DNA from: Bacillota bacterium
GTDB lineage: Bacteria > Bacillota > Clostridia > Lachnospirales > Lachnospiraceae
Assembly: GCA_023408815.1 (NCBI GenBank)
Contig: JAEYJO010000074.1
Location: 21,996 to 85,995 of the forward strand
DNA: 64,000 bases
Reading direction: 5' to 3'
Positions 41,329 through 50,387 of the stretch are shown in pieces (within the stretch, counting starts at the first letter, position 1; each line of letters opens with the position of its first letter). The translations under genes and the position numbers were made by a program. The notes beneath the pieces are model-generated. The model saw nothing but the letters and a program-made list of their open reading frames with translations, searched no databases and was not told where the DNA came from.

Positions 41329-42582
41329 TTACGCCTGAAAGCTGCCCGCAATGAGATTTGCGCCATTGCTAATGTCTTCCAGCTCTTGCTCTTCGTTTGA
41401 TTTTGTACCTGCATTTGGTGCGGGCTTAACTTTATTAACGTTTGATGCCTGTGCGTCCTCTTCTAAAGCACCAAGAAACTGTTCCCCTGCGCTTTTCTGA
41501 TTCTTCATCGCTTCAAAAGCGAGTTGCTGGGCCGTCATGGGTTTTTCTCCAAATTTAGCCGCGTTTACAAGTTCTTTATCCGCGATCTGATTTTCGATTT
41601 CTCCAATTTCTTTTAAGCGCTCACGCTCTTCAGCCACGGCCTGATTCTTAATATCATCCGTATTCAGATTTTGTTCTGCGGATTGTCCTACTTCTTTTTC
41701 AATCTGTGACACCAGATCGGGATGCTTTTGTCTAAGCTCTTCTACCGTCATTTTCTCTTTTCCTCCTACTTTTTGATTGTTGTTATCTATTACTGCCGGT
41801 TGGTCCCCCTGCCCGGATGTAATCTCCATAACCGGTATATTATCCGGTATATTGTGGAATCCCATGGCGGACATCGGAATTCCATTTGCCACTATAATTT
41901 TTCTGTCCGCAGTCAATGACAACTTGGCTTGACTGCTTGTTTCGATGATCTCATCAATAAATCCCTCTTCGACTGCTTCCTGTCCGGTCATCCACCGCTC
42001 TTCATCCATGAGACTCTTAATGTAGTCTTTTTCCTTGCCTGATCTGGCCGCATACGTTTCCAAGGCAGATTTATTTCCACCGGAAATTCTGTTCTCCATC
42101 TGTTTTAGGTCTTTCAGGTTGTATGAGCCAAACATAAAAACGGAAGCCCCGTGTACCATCACTTGACTTCCCGCAAAAGCTTTCCTCGTTTTTCCACCTT
42201 GCAAGATAATAGACGCAGCGCTGGCCGCCAAACCGTCCGCAATGGTCACAGTATTTCCCTTCAGTTCTGATATCCGGTTACATATCGCAATTCCTGCATA
42301 TAAGTCCCCTCCTACCGAATTAATTCGGAAAGTTATATTATTTTTTTCCTTGTAAACATTTAAATCGTTTAAAAATTCGGCCAGTACGATATAAAGCCCC
42401 TTTACCGGTTCTCCTGTCCACCAGTCCACCGGCCTTGATTCCACGACCTGTCCATACATATTAACTTCCAACGAATTTTCATCCGGCTCGACAAAGTTAT
42501 ACGGCTTTATATCTGTACTTCCAATAAAACCAGGCAGAGGTCCGTTAAGTATTACACTCGTTTCATTTTTCTTGCTTCTCAA
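41329..42582 (-). CDS. Head maturation protease, ClpP/S49-like, with scaffold-like tail
   Basis: The N-terminal half is ClpP-like: NSVGGDLYAGIAICNRI, GLAASAASIILQGGKTR with the catalytic Ser, and VMVHGASVF with the catalytic His. The C-terminal third is helical and glutamine/glutamate-rich, like the lambda C/Nu3 scaffold. A TTG at 42582 lies 9 nt after GAGGAGG and is preferred over the TTG at 42600 inside that site. It overlaps the portal gene end. Confidence 0.88.
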   Translation of the reverse strand: MRSKKNETSVILNGPLPGFIGSTDIKPYNFVEPDENSLEVNMYGQVVESRPVDWWTGEPVKGLYIVLAEFLNDLNVYKEKNNITFRINSVGGDLYAGIAICNRISELKGNTVTIADGLAASAASIILQGGKTRKAFAGSQVMVHGASVFMFGSYNLKDLKQMENRISGGNKSALETYAARSGKEKDYIKSLMDEERWMTGQEAVEEGFIDEIIETSSQAKLSLTADRKIIVANGIPMSAMGFHNIPDNIPVMEITSGQGDQPAVIDNNNQKVGGKEKMTVEELRQKHPDLVSQIEKEVGQSAEQNLNTDDIKNQAVAEERERLKEIGEIENQIADKELVNAAKFGEKPMTAQQLAFEAMKNQKSAGEQFLGALEEDAQASNVNKVKPAPNAGTKSNEEQELEDISNGANLIAGSFQA

Positions 42583-44215
42583 GTTTCTTTTCCTCCTCAA
42601 TCATTTCTTTTAAAACATCCTTTATAACATCTTTTATCATTCCTGCCATGTCAGGAATCTTCATTTGAGCGGATTCTTTTTTCCTCTCTCCGTTTTCTGG
42701 TATGGAGCTTTCATCTTCTAGCCCTAATATTTCTTTCTTCTTCGCAATTTCGATTGCCAGCTTATTCATATTCGTGTTCCAGTCACCGCCATTCAGTCGT
42801 ATGGTGCTATCCTCATGAGTAGAAAAACCTTCTGCAACAGCCATAATCTCAGCAGTAATTTCCTTTACCGGATCCAACTGTCCTTGCGACGGTCCTATCC
42901 ATTCAGCTCCCAGCCATGCTTCCTTTATTCTCCTATCATGAAAATATCCCGGAGCTTTTATCCTTCCCCTTGCGACTGCCTCCGTTAACCATACTTCATA
43001 AATCGGTGTGCAAAAGTCACTGGTAAACCACCCTCTGTACATACGAAAAGATTTCCACGCCTCCAGCAATGCTCCCCTGCTTGCCGAATAACTGGCGTTG
43101 AAATCTTTTAAAAGTAAATCCCTCGGTATTTCCAGTGCAGCTCCAAGCTGTGTACTCAATGCCTTTATAAAATTTTCAAACCCTGAAGCTGGGCGCTTAG
43201 GTTCTCCAAACTCTACCTCTTCCCCTGGATTCATTACATTTACTTGCCCCGGCCCCATCTCGTATTCATTAGGATCGTATCGCGCCTCTTCGCCTGCAGG
43301 AACTGCTTTATTAAGAGGCATCTCATCGGTACCTGCGGTAGTTTTTATAAAAGCGGTAAAAAAACTCTCTACAATAGCCGCTGTAATCTCTGCTTCTGTG
43401 TATCTCCGCATTTGCAATAACGGTTCGATGATTGGCGCTAGATAGGAAACCCCTCGATATTGCTCCGGTCGCTCCGCCGTCATAACATGTATCACATTCG
43501 GAAGATTTGTTTTTTTACCGTAAGCCTCTATTCTCTCCCAATTTGTTTCCTCAATAGTTGTCTCATATGGATAGGTATTTCTGATATGATAAGCCACCAC
43601 CATCCCATTTTCATTCACCTCAACACCATCATATATTCTGTTTTTATTATCATCATTTTTCCTTTCCGTCATATTAAACAGAAAAGAAACTTTATTTTGC
43701 GGTGTGCTGCACCTGTCTGCTTCAACTACATGTAGTCTTAGTGAGTAAGGCTTGTCATTATCATTCTCCACATGCTTCAGTAAAACCATTACATCTCCTG
43801 ATACCAGCCATGATATAAATGCCAACTGCTGCATATCGTAAAAATCATTCATCCCCGTAGCATCGCAAGCGTTTTTTCTCCCGGCCCAAAGCTTAAACTC
43901 AGACTTTGTATTTCGTTCCCACTCTTCTGCTTGTTCTGCCGTCATTCCTAAGTAATCTCGGTCTATCTTAGGATTTAGCTTTAGTCCAAGCCCTATGGTA
44001 TTTGTGCGGTTGGTCTTTATTCCAGAGGCGGCTATAGGTGCGCTCATATACAACATGCGGCATCTTTGCCGCATGGTATCATTGTTTGCATCTATATCTT
44101 CCCTCGGACTTCCCGACTGCGCTTTGAATCCTTTTAAGCTCCTCTTGGTAAGTGAAGCACCAGCAGCGCCGTACCCCTTACTGCCTCCGGATAAAATTGT
44201 TACTTCTGCACTCAA
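42563..44215 (-). CDS. Portal protein, lambda family
   Basis: The 550-residue protein shows portal hallmarks: RMLYMSAPIAASGIKTNRTN, MTAERPEQYRGVSYLAPIIE, LEIPRDLLLKDFNASYSASR. It forms the DNA-entry ring. Position between the gpW-like and protease genes is as in lambda. Confidence 0.93.
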   Translation of the reverse strand: MSAEVTILSGGSKGYGAAGASLTKRSLKGFKAQSGSPREDIDANNDTMRQRCRMLYMSAPIAASGIKTNRTNTIGLGLKLNPKIDRDYLGMTAEQAEEWERNTKSEFKLWAGRKNACDATGMNDFYDMQQLAFISWLVSGDVMVLLKHVENDNDKPYSLRLHVVEADRCSTPQNKVSFLFNMTERKNDDNKNRIYDGVEVNENGMVVAYHIRNTYPYETTIEETNWERIEAYGKKTNLPNVIHVMTAERPEQYRGVSYLAPIIEPLLQMRRYTEAEITAAIVESFFTAFIKTTAGTDEMPLNKAVPAGEEARYDPNEYEMGPGQVNVMNPGEEVEFGEPKRPASGFENFIKALSTQLGAALEIPRDLLLKDFNASYSASRGALLEAWKSFRMYRGWFTSDFCTPIYEVWLTEAVARGRIKAPGYFHDRRIKEAWLGAEWIGPSQGQLDPVKEITAEIMAVAEGFSTHEDSTIRLNGGDWNTNMNKLAIEIAKKKEILGLEDESSIPENGERKKESAQMKIPDMAGMIKDVIKDVLKEMIEEEKKLEKQEK

Positions 44216-44226
44216 ATTATTACCTC

Positions 44227-44499
44227 CTACCAGTCTTGCGGTACTACCGCGACCGCCTTTCTTGGCCTTTTATCTGACTCCATTTCTTTAATTTCTTTCT
44301 CAAGTTCTTTAATCTGTGCCCTGATATTTGCCAGATCAGTGTTATATCGGGTCACATTTCTGGAACCTATTCCATACGATTGCACTCCTTTTGAAGAAAG
44401 CATCTCCTCTTCCCGCTCATAATATAGATTTAAGCGCCGTTTCTTCCGTTCCAGAGGCGTAAGGTCTTGCCCTTGGTTCTCATTACCAGTCATCCCCAT
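44227..44499 (-). CDS. gpW-like head completion protein
   Basis: The 90-residue charged helical protein (YYEREEEMLSSKGVQSYGIG, RYNTDLANIRAQIKELEKEI) occupies the lambda gpW position between terminase and portal and has a matching size and pattern. It overlaps the terminase gene by 17 nt. Confidence 0.7.
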   Translation of the reverse strand: MGMTGNENQGQDLTPLERKKRRLNLYYEREEEMLSSKGVQSYGIGSRNVTRYNTDLANIRAQIKELEKEIKEMESDKRPRKAVAVVPQDW

Positions 44500-46396
44500 A
44501 ATCTAATCTCCTTTTTTTCTGCGTCTTTTTGGAAATAATGGCCGCCCTTCTATCATCCATCTCCATTTCATTTAATCTTCTATGCAACGTATGTAGGTTG
44601 GGTTTCAGTGCATCATACCCGGCATTTGCATAATTCCTACAGTCTAGCGCTTCATTCCGATTGTGTCCGGGTATTTTCTCCCATATCCACTTCTTTCCTC
44701 GAAGCACCATTCTTTCAGATAAGAGCCCATTGAAAAAAGTGGCGTTGTATCTTTTTTCCGGATTACTCGGAAAATGACATTTCTTTTCTTCTTTACCTAC
44801 AAATTCAGACATCGCAGACATGATTTTTACTTTTCCCGAATCAACACCTATTAAATAAAACCACGCCTCTCCTATAACTCTGTCTTGTCTTATAATTTTT
44901 GTTTTTTTAGGAACATCTGTATATGGTCGGTCAGCACCATCCTTTCCCTTGATGGCAAATACCTTTTTATTCAATCTTTTGGCGCATTGCTGATAAACAT
45001 CTTGAGTATAGTGGCCGCCAGAATCAACAAAGGTAATGGATATTTTTAGTCCCTTTCCATTTTTGAAGCGATATACTTTGTCTATCACGCCGTCCAGCCT
45101 TTCCCATGTATCTTCCTTATCTGGCGAACCGATTATATTACCTCTTTCGATTCCCCAATTCTCATCATCAAATCCATACCCCACGACCTCATATTCAAGT
45201 CGGTTGTCCTGGGTATCTACTCCACAAGTAAGGCATAATACCCCTTCTGGTAATTCTGCGTCGTAGTTCTCCCTCTCCTTCAGCAGCTCGTCGCTTTCAT
45301 CATCAACATACAGCTCACCATCCCAAGTTTTACCCAATAGCGTATTATATACGGTTTTTAGCTTATTTTGGTCTCCTTTTGCTTCTAAATACCTTAAAAT
45401 AATTGTTTTCCAGCTCATCCATGGGCTGGAAAGTCCATTGATCCAAAACGAACGCGCACCATTACGATACGCGTTCGGATTTTGGGCTATCCATTTATGT
45501 GGCTGTTTTTTGATTGTTTCTTCACTTGCTGCGCATCCACATTCCGGACAAGCAAACTCCGCGTTTTCCACAGAGTATTGTGTCTTGTGATTAATTTTGG
45601 TTACAGAATGCTTAAACATAATGTGTTCAAATTCTATAAAAACAAACTCATGACAGTGTGGGCATTCTACGCACCAATATTCCTGCGTTCCGGAATGAAA
45701 AGAATCTACTATTGAGCTATCTCCTTTTATGGTAGGCGTAGAAACTTCAATCATTTTATAATTATAAAACGTAATAGTTCTGGCTTCTGCCAGCTTCCAC
45801 GGATCTCCTTCTCCTCCAGCGTCCTTCGCCCAGCGATCGCGCTCATCACCAAAAATATATCTCGCCGGCGTGCCTGCCAGCGGTGCCGGTGCGTTACTAC
45901 CCACAAGGGTAAGCATACCACCCGGGTATGATTTTTTTAGTACGGTATTATCACTATCCCTGCTTTTTGCCTCCGCTATTTTACTCCTCAATCTATTTGT
46001 ATCTCTTATCATTGGAGCCAAGCGGCGTTTCGAAAAATCTTTAGCGAAATCCACCGTAGGCACAATATACATGATACCGCCTGGATCTTGGTCTATGGCA
46101 TAGGCAAGCATGTTCAACATTAGTTCGGTTTTTCCTACCTGAGAGGAAGCCACTACTGTTTCTCTATGAATGCGTGGGTCCTTAAAAGCATCCATAATCT
46201 CCTTTAGGTAAGGAGTTCGTGACGTTTTCCATTTTCCGGCTTCCGCGCTATTTTCAGGTGATAATCTTCTATACTTATCCGCCCACTCTGACACTGAAAT
46301 CTGCTCAGGAGCACTAAACCTTGATATGGATTTATATATTGTATTATTTAGGTCTTGAATTCTATATTCATCCGTCGTCTTCCTCTCCCTGCTCAC
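44483..46396 (-). CDS. Terminase large subunit (gpA family)
   Basis: The 637-residue protein has the gpA-type ATPase core: SSQVGKTELMLNMLAYAID for Walker A, GGIMYIVPTVDFAKDFSKRR, and DERDRWAKDAGGEGDP, and a C-terminal nuclease region (CGVDTQDNRLEYEVVGYGFD, TFVDSGGHYTQDVYQ). It cuts and pumps DNA into the head. A Nu1-like small subunit precedes it, suggesting cos packaging. Confidence 0.95.
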   Translation of the reverse strand: MSRERKTTDEYRIQDLNNTIYKSISRFSAPEQISVSEWADKYRRLSPENSAEAGKWKTSRTPYLKEIMDAFKDPRIHRETVVASSQVGKTELMLNMLAYAIDQDPGGIMYIVPTVDFAKDFSKRRLAPMIRDTNRLRSKIAEAKSRDSDNTVLKKSYPGGMLTLVGSNAPAPLAGTPARYIFGDERDRWAKDAGGEGDPWKLAEARTITFYNYKMIEVSTPTIKGDSSIVDSFHSGTQEYWCVECPHCHEFVFIEFEHIMFKHSVTKINHKTQYSVENAEFACPECGCAASEETIKKQPHKWIAQNPNAYRNGARSFWINGLSSPWMSWKTIILRYLEAKGDQNKLKTVYNTLLGKTWDGELYVDDESDELLKERENYDAELPEGVLCLTCGVDTQDNRLEYEVVGYGFDDENWGIERGNIIGSPDKEDTWERLDGVIDKVYRFKNGKGLKISITFVDSGGHYTQDVYQQCAKRLNKKVFAIKGKDGADRPYTDVPKKTKIIRQDRVIGEAWFYLIGVDSGKVKIMSAMSEFVGKEEKKCHFPSNPEKRYNATFFNGLLSERMVLRGKKWIWEKIPGHNRNEALDCRNYANAGYDALKPNLHTLHRRLNEMEMDDRRAAIISKKTQKKRRLDYGDDW

Positions 46397-46946
46397 GGGC
46401 TATCCATCCTTGTCTTTCTCGCACCCTTTTCCTATATTCTTCGGGATTATATTTATAGCTCGATAAATCATCTAATATATCATAAACATCTTTCTGTATT
46501 CTAGCTGAAATCTCTGAAGCATCGTTCATTCCCGCCAGATCGACCGCCAGCTGTCCTGGCATGGACAATAGATTCGAACGAACACATAGTACCAAGTCAG
46601 TCGTCATATTCTCAACGTCCTCAGCCTTGTGCATTCTCCCCTCTATTTCCTCTAATTCTAACTGCGTTATTCTTAATTTTGCTTTTTTCGTTTCAATCTC
46701 TATCTGTAATTTTTCATCTTCTTTGCTTCCGCCTTTTTCTTCCGCTTTCTTACTAACATGTTCTATGTATGCCTGTACGGTTTTATATTTATCATATCTC
46801 CGTGTTGCCCTTTTACCATTTTTGACTTCAATCGTCGGTAAAATTCCGTCAGTCGTAAGCTGCTGGACGGTCCTCGAAGTTCTTCCTATCAATTTCGCTA
46901 TTTCAGTAGAATTTACCATCAGGTCCTGTGGCTCTGCTCTTCCCAT
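46368..46946 (-). CDS. Terminase small subunit (Nu1-like)
   Basis: The 192-residue protein has an N-terminal helix-turn-helix (STEIAKLIGRTSRTVQQLTT), then a long coiled coil (EDEKLQIEIETKKAKLRITQ) typical of Nu1/phage DNA-packaging proteins that recognise the cos or pac site. It overlaps the large subunit by 29 nt. Confidence 0.87.
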   Translation of the reverse strand: MGRAEPQDLMVNSTEIAKLIGRTSRTVQQLTTDGILPTIEVKNGKRATRRYDKYKTVQAYIEHVSKKAEEKGGSKEDEKLQIEIETKKAKLRITQLELEEIEGRMHKAEDVENMTTDLVLCVRSNLLSMPGQLAVDLAGMNDASEISARIQKDVYDILDDLSSYKYNPEEYRKRVRERQGWIAREQGEEDDG

Positions 46947-47215
46947 GTTTACTCGCTTCTCCGTTATTTCGTCAACTTATATTTTTCATGTCATGCGAAG
47001 CGAAATGCCCCGAAAAAAAACTTTAAAACTAGCTGAAGATTGGGGTCATCCGCGCCGCAGTGGATTTTTTTCTTTTGGAAGTACCTACTAGCTCCTCCGC
47101 CAGCCCGCCACGGAATATCTGCCCCCCCCTATTTTACTCCCCGTTTTCATCGAGTTGGGCGATTATATATTTTAAGACAGAAAAAGAGACAGCCGAAGCC
47201 ATCTCCTTACATCTT
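46947..47215. other. Gap upstream of terminase, candidate packaging-site region
   Basis: No gene is supported in these 269 bases. By position next to a Nu1-like gene it should contain the cos or pac site. It has a GC-rich stretch (about 47090-47150) set in AT-rich flanks, but no overhang or Nu1 boxes can be identified by eye. Confidence 0.35.
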
Positions 47216-48037
47216 TTAAAAATCCAATCCTGTAATTTTTTTAATAATTTCAGTTATACCAGCTGTTGTTAAATGACAAAAAATTTTATTTTTGAATTCT
47301 TCTTTATTATTTTCTAAAACTTTTTTGAATCCTTGCTTATCTTTATGCTGTATCTGGAACAAGGCCTGAAGAATTAATCTATTTTCAAGCGAATCCCTGC
47401 TCATTACGGTTTCTAATGACTTAAAAGCTTGCTCTAATTCATTCCACTCTTCTGTATAACTGTTTACTATCACAGAGCCATTGTTTTCACCAACAACACT
47501 ATTCTTACTATCTCCCATTACAATAGGTCCCGAAATATCTCTTCCAGCAAAATTTCCTGTACTATTAATATTTATCATGTTGCTTCCCCCTTCACTACTA
47601 GAAATCTTACAATCTTTAAAATTAATATTATACTTAATATTGCCATTCTTAAAACATTCTGTAATTGCGTCTTCGGCGTCAGATAGAAACTTTTCATCCT
47701 TGCTCGAAAATAACACTATTTTCCCACAATTCAAATGTAAAAGTAGATACTGTCCTAAAGCACTATTATCGGCATAAATCGTATATAAATATAAAGTACA
47801 AATAAGTAAAAATATAATTCCCACCATCGTTATCATTTCGTTGTTAGTCAACATCGTCAGGGCTCCAGCGCCAATACCTCCAAAAGCCCATAATGGATAT
47901 GGCTTTTTTGGCATAGGATCAATAGAATAATAAGAAATATTACTCATTTGAATTACCGAATTTTTATACTTAATAACATTATCACCTAGCTCCATATACC
48001 CATTTTTAACTATATCTTTATTTTTTTCATTCAACAT
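47216..48037 (-). CDS. Two-TM membrane protein with GRDI motif (DUF6232-like), moron
   Basis: The 273-residue protein has an N-terminal soluble beta part, two hydrophobic segments (about 49-65 and 67-90), a C-terminal cytoplasmic region with NSTGNFAGRDISGPIVMGDS (a glycine-rich beta motif of the kind found between membrane or effector modules in many bacterial defence-type proteins), and a helical tail. The layout recalls the DUF6232 family. Base composition is more AT-rich than its neighbours. It lies between the late activator and terminase with its own ribosome site after a terminator. A role in superinfection exclusion is possible, not shown. Confidence 0.65.
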   Translation of the reverse strand: MLNEKNKDIVKNGYMELGDNVIKYKNSVIQMSNISYYSIDPMPKKPYPLWAFGGIGAGALTMLTNNEMITMVGIIFLLICTLYLYTIYADNSALGQYLLLHLNCGKIVLFSSKDEKFLSDAEDAITECFKNGNIKYNINFKDCKISSSEGGSNMININSTGNFAGRDISGPIVMGDSKNSVVGENNGSVIVNSYTEEWNELEQAFKSLETVMSRDSLENRLILQALFQIQHKDKQGFKKVLENNKEEFKNKIFCHLTTAGITEIIKKITGLDF

Positions 48038-48277
48038 AACTTTTCCCCTTTCATTTTTATTATATATTACTTCATAATTATTATAATTTCAACAAAAAAT
48101 GCTATACGCAACCAACTGCACATAGCATTTTGTAATATAAAAGTAAGATATTTCATTTTCCAGAATAAATTTACACTAATACCACTCTAGGCGGCATTGC
48201 ATATCTTGTATTATGGCATCTCTATTTTTATGATACTATATTATCACATTCAGGTGTGACATTTGTGACAACTTTAT
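48038..48277 (-). promoter_or_regulatory. Intergenic region with terminator and candidate late promoter
   Basis: On the minus strand, near 48230-48275, TTGTCA is followed by a repeated TGTCACA and GATAAT, a plausible activator-dependent late promoter. A bidirectional terminator hairpin AAAATGCTAT/ATAGCATTTT (48096-48131) lies further on. The rest shows nothing convincing. Confidence 0.4.
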
Positions 48278-48697
48278 TTATTTTTGCTTTTCCTCCATAT
48301 CCATAAACCTTTTGTACTGCTGCCGGACGGATTCCGCTGAATTGCACCCCCCTATTTCTTCCGCCACTTGCTGCCATGTCATGCATGATACGTGTCGGTA
48401 AAATACGATTTGTCTGATTATGCTATCCTCTATGCCATTTATGTAATTTATTATTTTATCCCTTTGCAATTGAATTTCTGTGAGTTTCCCTGTTATAACA
48501 AGTTCTATGTCGGTTTTTCTGATGGCCATATCCGCAGTCTTGTCAGATAACCCCGAAACGTGCGGCATTCCTGTAAGTGTCTGGCCCTTTACTAAGCTTT
48601 GGCATTGTAGTCTATCCAGTTCTTTTTCCCACATTTTTAATTCTTTTAACAGATAATATATTTGTCCTAGTTCTGCTTTTGTCATATCTCTGGCCAT
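48278..48697 (-). CDS. Late-operon activator, sigma-70-region-4-like (ArpU/RinA/DUF1492 type)
   Basis: The 139-residue protein ends with a sigma-like helix-turn-helix (RQIVFYRHVSCMTWQQVAEE, SAESVRQQYKRFM), the hallmark of RinA/ArpU-type phage activators of late genes. Its position, last of the early operon and just before the late genes, agrees. Confidence 0.82.
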   Translation of the reverse strand: MARDMTKAELGQIYYLLKELKMWEKELDRLQCQSLVKGQTLTGMPHVSGLSDKTADMAIRKTDIELVITGKLTEIQLQRDKIINYINGIEDSIIRQIVFYRHVSCMTWQQVAEEIGGCNSAESVRQQYKRFMDMEEKQK

Positions 48698-48705
48698 CCT
48701 CCAGT

Positions 48706-48852
48706 TTAGAATGCGTATCCAATCGCAAACGTCGTGTCTGCCACCATAATTGATAGCTGTAAATCTTTGCTTGCTCTGTTATACACAAGTGTAATGGAAA
48801 TACCTATAATATCTTCTGTTTCCTCAAATGCAAGGTAGGATCCTTTTTTCAC
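48706..48852 (-). CDS. 48-residue small protein upstream of the late activator
   Basis: GTG 48852 overlaps the previous gene's stop (GTGA) and follows AAGGAGATGCGCT, so translation is coupled. The product starts MKKGSYLAFEETEDIIGISI and is strand-rich, ending VADTTFAIGYAF. It stops 9 nt before the activator start. No family is recognised. Confidence 0.65.
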   Translation of the reverse strand: MKKGSYLAFEETEDIIGISITLVYNRASKDLQLSIMVADTTFAIGYAF

Positions 48853-49133
48853 AGCGCATCTCCTTCCTTACGGGCGATTTGGTCAAACTTCTTTAAATCA
48901 TCAGCATCATTTAGTCTCATAACTGCCTCCGCTTTCTTTCCGTATTCCTCTCCGCACCATGGACATTTATTAAGGAGGAGGAGCATGCTCTTCTCTCTCT
49001 TTTTTCCTACTATTCCTATCGTAAAATTTAAGTATAATCTGCCTGTAATTATATCCGTTGGTGGTGTTACATAATCGATATCCTCTCTCTCCTGCTTCAT
49101 CTGGTCTATTATGTCTTTTAAGCAATCACACAT
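48849..49133 (-). CDS. Small zinc-motif phage protein, unknown
   Basis: The start is taken at ATG 49133 (GGAG 9 nt upstream; the longer frame begins at TTG 49148). The 94-residue protein contains an N-terminal MCDCLKDIIDQ and a CPWCG pair, so four cysteines could bind zinc. It overlaps genes on both sides, in the early operon. Confidence 0.7.
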   Translation of the reverse strand: MCDCLKDIIDQMKQEREDIDYVTPPTDIITGRLYLNFTIGIVGKKREKSMLLLLNKCPWCGEEYGKKAEAVMRLNDADDLKKFDQIARKEGDAL

Positions 49134-49353
49134 TTTTCTTTTCTCCAATCTGAACGCTCTTAAGCAGTTCCAACACCAAACTCACACTGTATGTATCCTC
49201 TTTGTTAAAATCCTTTTTAATATCAGCGATCATCTGTGATAATTCTATTTGTTTTTCCAGCGCAGCAATTGCTATGGTGACTTCTTCGCTGGAAGTGTTT
49301 CCAAACGTTGGAGTGTGCCATTTTAGTCTTTCTATTGCTTCCTTCTCACTCAT
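49126..49353 (-). CDS. Small early phage protein, unknown
   Basis: The 75-residue helical acidic protein (MSEKEAIERLKWHTPTFGNT, AIAALEKQIELSQMIADIKK) resembles the common 'MxEKEAIxxL...ALEKQ' phage proteins in pattern only. It overlaps both neighbours by 8 nt. Confidence 0.65.
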   Translation of the reverse strand: MSEKEAIERLKWHTPTFGNTSSEEVTIAIAALEKQIELSQMIADIKKDFNKEDTYSVSLVLELLKSVQIGEKKNV

Positions 49354-49645
49354 CTACTCCACCGCCTTTCACGATATCTTCAGCATCATTAAGTCCGACA
49401 CAATAAGCTATGTATGAGGTTGGACTCCCAAAGCTGTCAATGTTTCTATCTTTCTCATATCTTCGTGTTTTTAACTGTTCCACAACCTTATCCACATCAT
49501 AGGCGGCAGGAATATCGAAAACATCATCCAATAGTTCGGCAGCGTCTATCAGCGGTATATCGTCGCCCATCTGTAAATGGCCGTCAGTTAATTTGCTCTC
49601 TATTAGTTCTATTACTGCCTTGCGGCTGATTAAATCATCACTCAT
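49346..49645 (-). CDS. Small early phage protein, 'MSDDLISRKAV' type
   Basis: The 99-residue acidic protein begins MSDDLISRKAVIELIESKL, a beginning seen in many Firmicutes phage proteins of unknown function, and contains IPAAYDVDKVVEQLK. It overlaps its neighbours by 8 nt. No catalytic motif. Confidence 0.7.
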   Translation of the reverse strand: MSDDLISRKAVIELIESKLTDGHLQMGDDIPLIDAAELLDDVFDIPAAYDVDKVVEQLKTRRYEKDRNIDSFGSPTSYIAYCVGLNDAEDIVKGGGVDE

Positions 49646-50387
49646 ACGCGTCCTCCATTTCTGCCAGCTTCGCTTCGGCTTCTTCGCGATTGAAAAATAT
49701 GGTTTTCCCGAATCTCCTTAAGTTTTTTAAGGAAAACCAGTATTCTTGAATAATCCTTGTAGACTCAGAGGATGGGTCTCCAAATGAACAGCATTCTATA
49801 ATTTCATAAACCGTTGTTCCCTCTTCACATGGCAACCGCAGGAGTGAGCCCTTTTCTTCTGCTTCTCTATACCCGTCCAATTCTTTTTTAAAGGCAGCTT
49901 GAGCTGCGCCCATATATGCTAATTCCTTTGCTAATCTCTGGTTTTCTCTAACCAAATCGCATAAATTCAGCTTTTCAGCAAGCCTTATGTAAGGTTCCAC
50001 CACTGCCAGTTTCCGGCACTTCTCCTCATACAGTTTGTCTATCTCCCTTATCTGCTCCGGGGTAACGCCAAGGTCCTCGTAGGGTATTAGTTTCTGACGT
50101 AGTTCTGCCATATTCCACATGAGATTATAGATAAATGCGATTAATCCGTCCCTATCGGTTAATGGATATTGAAGATTTTCGTTTAATACAAACTCCAATA
50201 TTTCCCTATCCTTTGGAAGTTGGCTGGCACCGATATTATTGTTTAAGTTTCTAATAAATTCCAGAAGGTCTATATCTGTATCATAATCCCGATATTGCAC
50301 CCACCCATCTTTTATATACACACAATTATGAGATAATTCCGACATATTCATTTCTCTTACTGGTTTTTCTACCGTTAATCTTTTCAT
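49638..50387 (-). CDS. Early phage protein, unknown
   Basis: The start at 50387 (MKRLTVEKPVREMNMSELSH) has GGAGG 8 nt upstream and overlaps the previous stop (ATGA). The 249-residue, mostly helical protein contains LIPYEDLGVTPEQIREIDKL, a segment common in clostridial phage hypothetical proteins, a coiled stretch (RENQRLAKELAYMGAAQAAF) and a C-terminal FFNREEAEAKLAEM. Function unknown. Confidence 0.7.
   Translation of the reverse strand: MKRLTVEKPVREMNMSELSHNCVYIKDGWVQYRDYDTDIDLLEFIRNLNNNIGASQLPKDREILEFVLNENLQYPLTDRDGLIAFIYNLMWNMAELRQKLIPYEDLGVTPEQIREIDKLYEEKCRKLAVVEPYIRLAEKLNLCDLVRENQRLAKELAYMGAAQAAFKKELDGYREAEEKGSLLRLPCEEGTTVYEIIECCSFGDPSSESTRIIQEYWFSLKNLRRFGKTIFFNREEAEAKLAEMEDAYE

Noticed and set aside
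31881..46946. Many long plus-strand frames opposite the head and tail genes
   Set aside because: They mirror codon bias of the real minus-strand genes and have no ribosome sites or recognisable domains.
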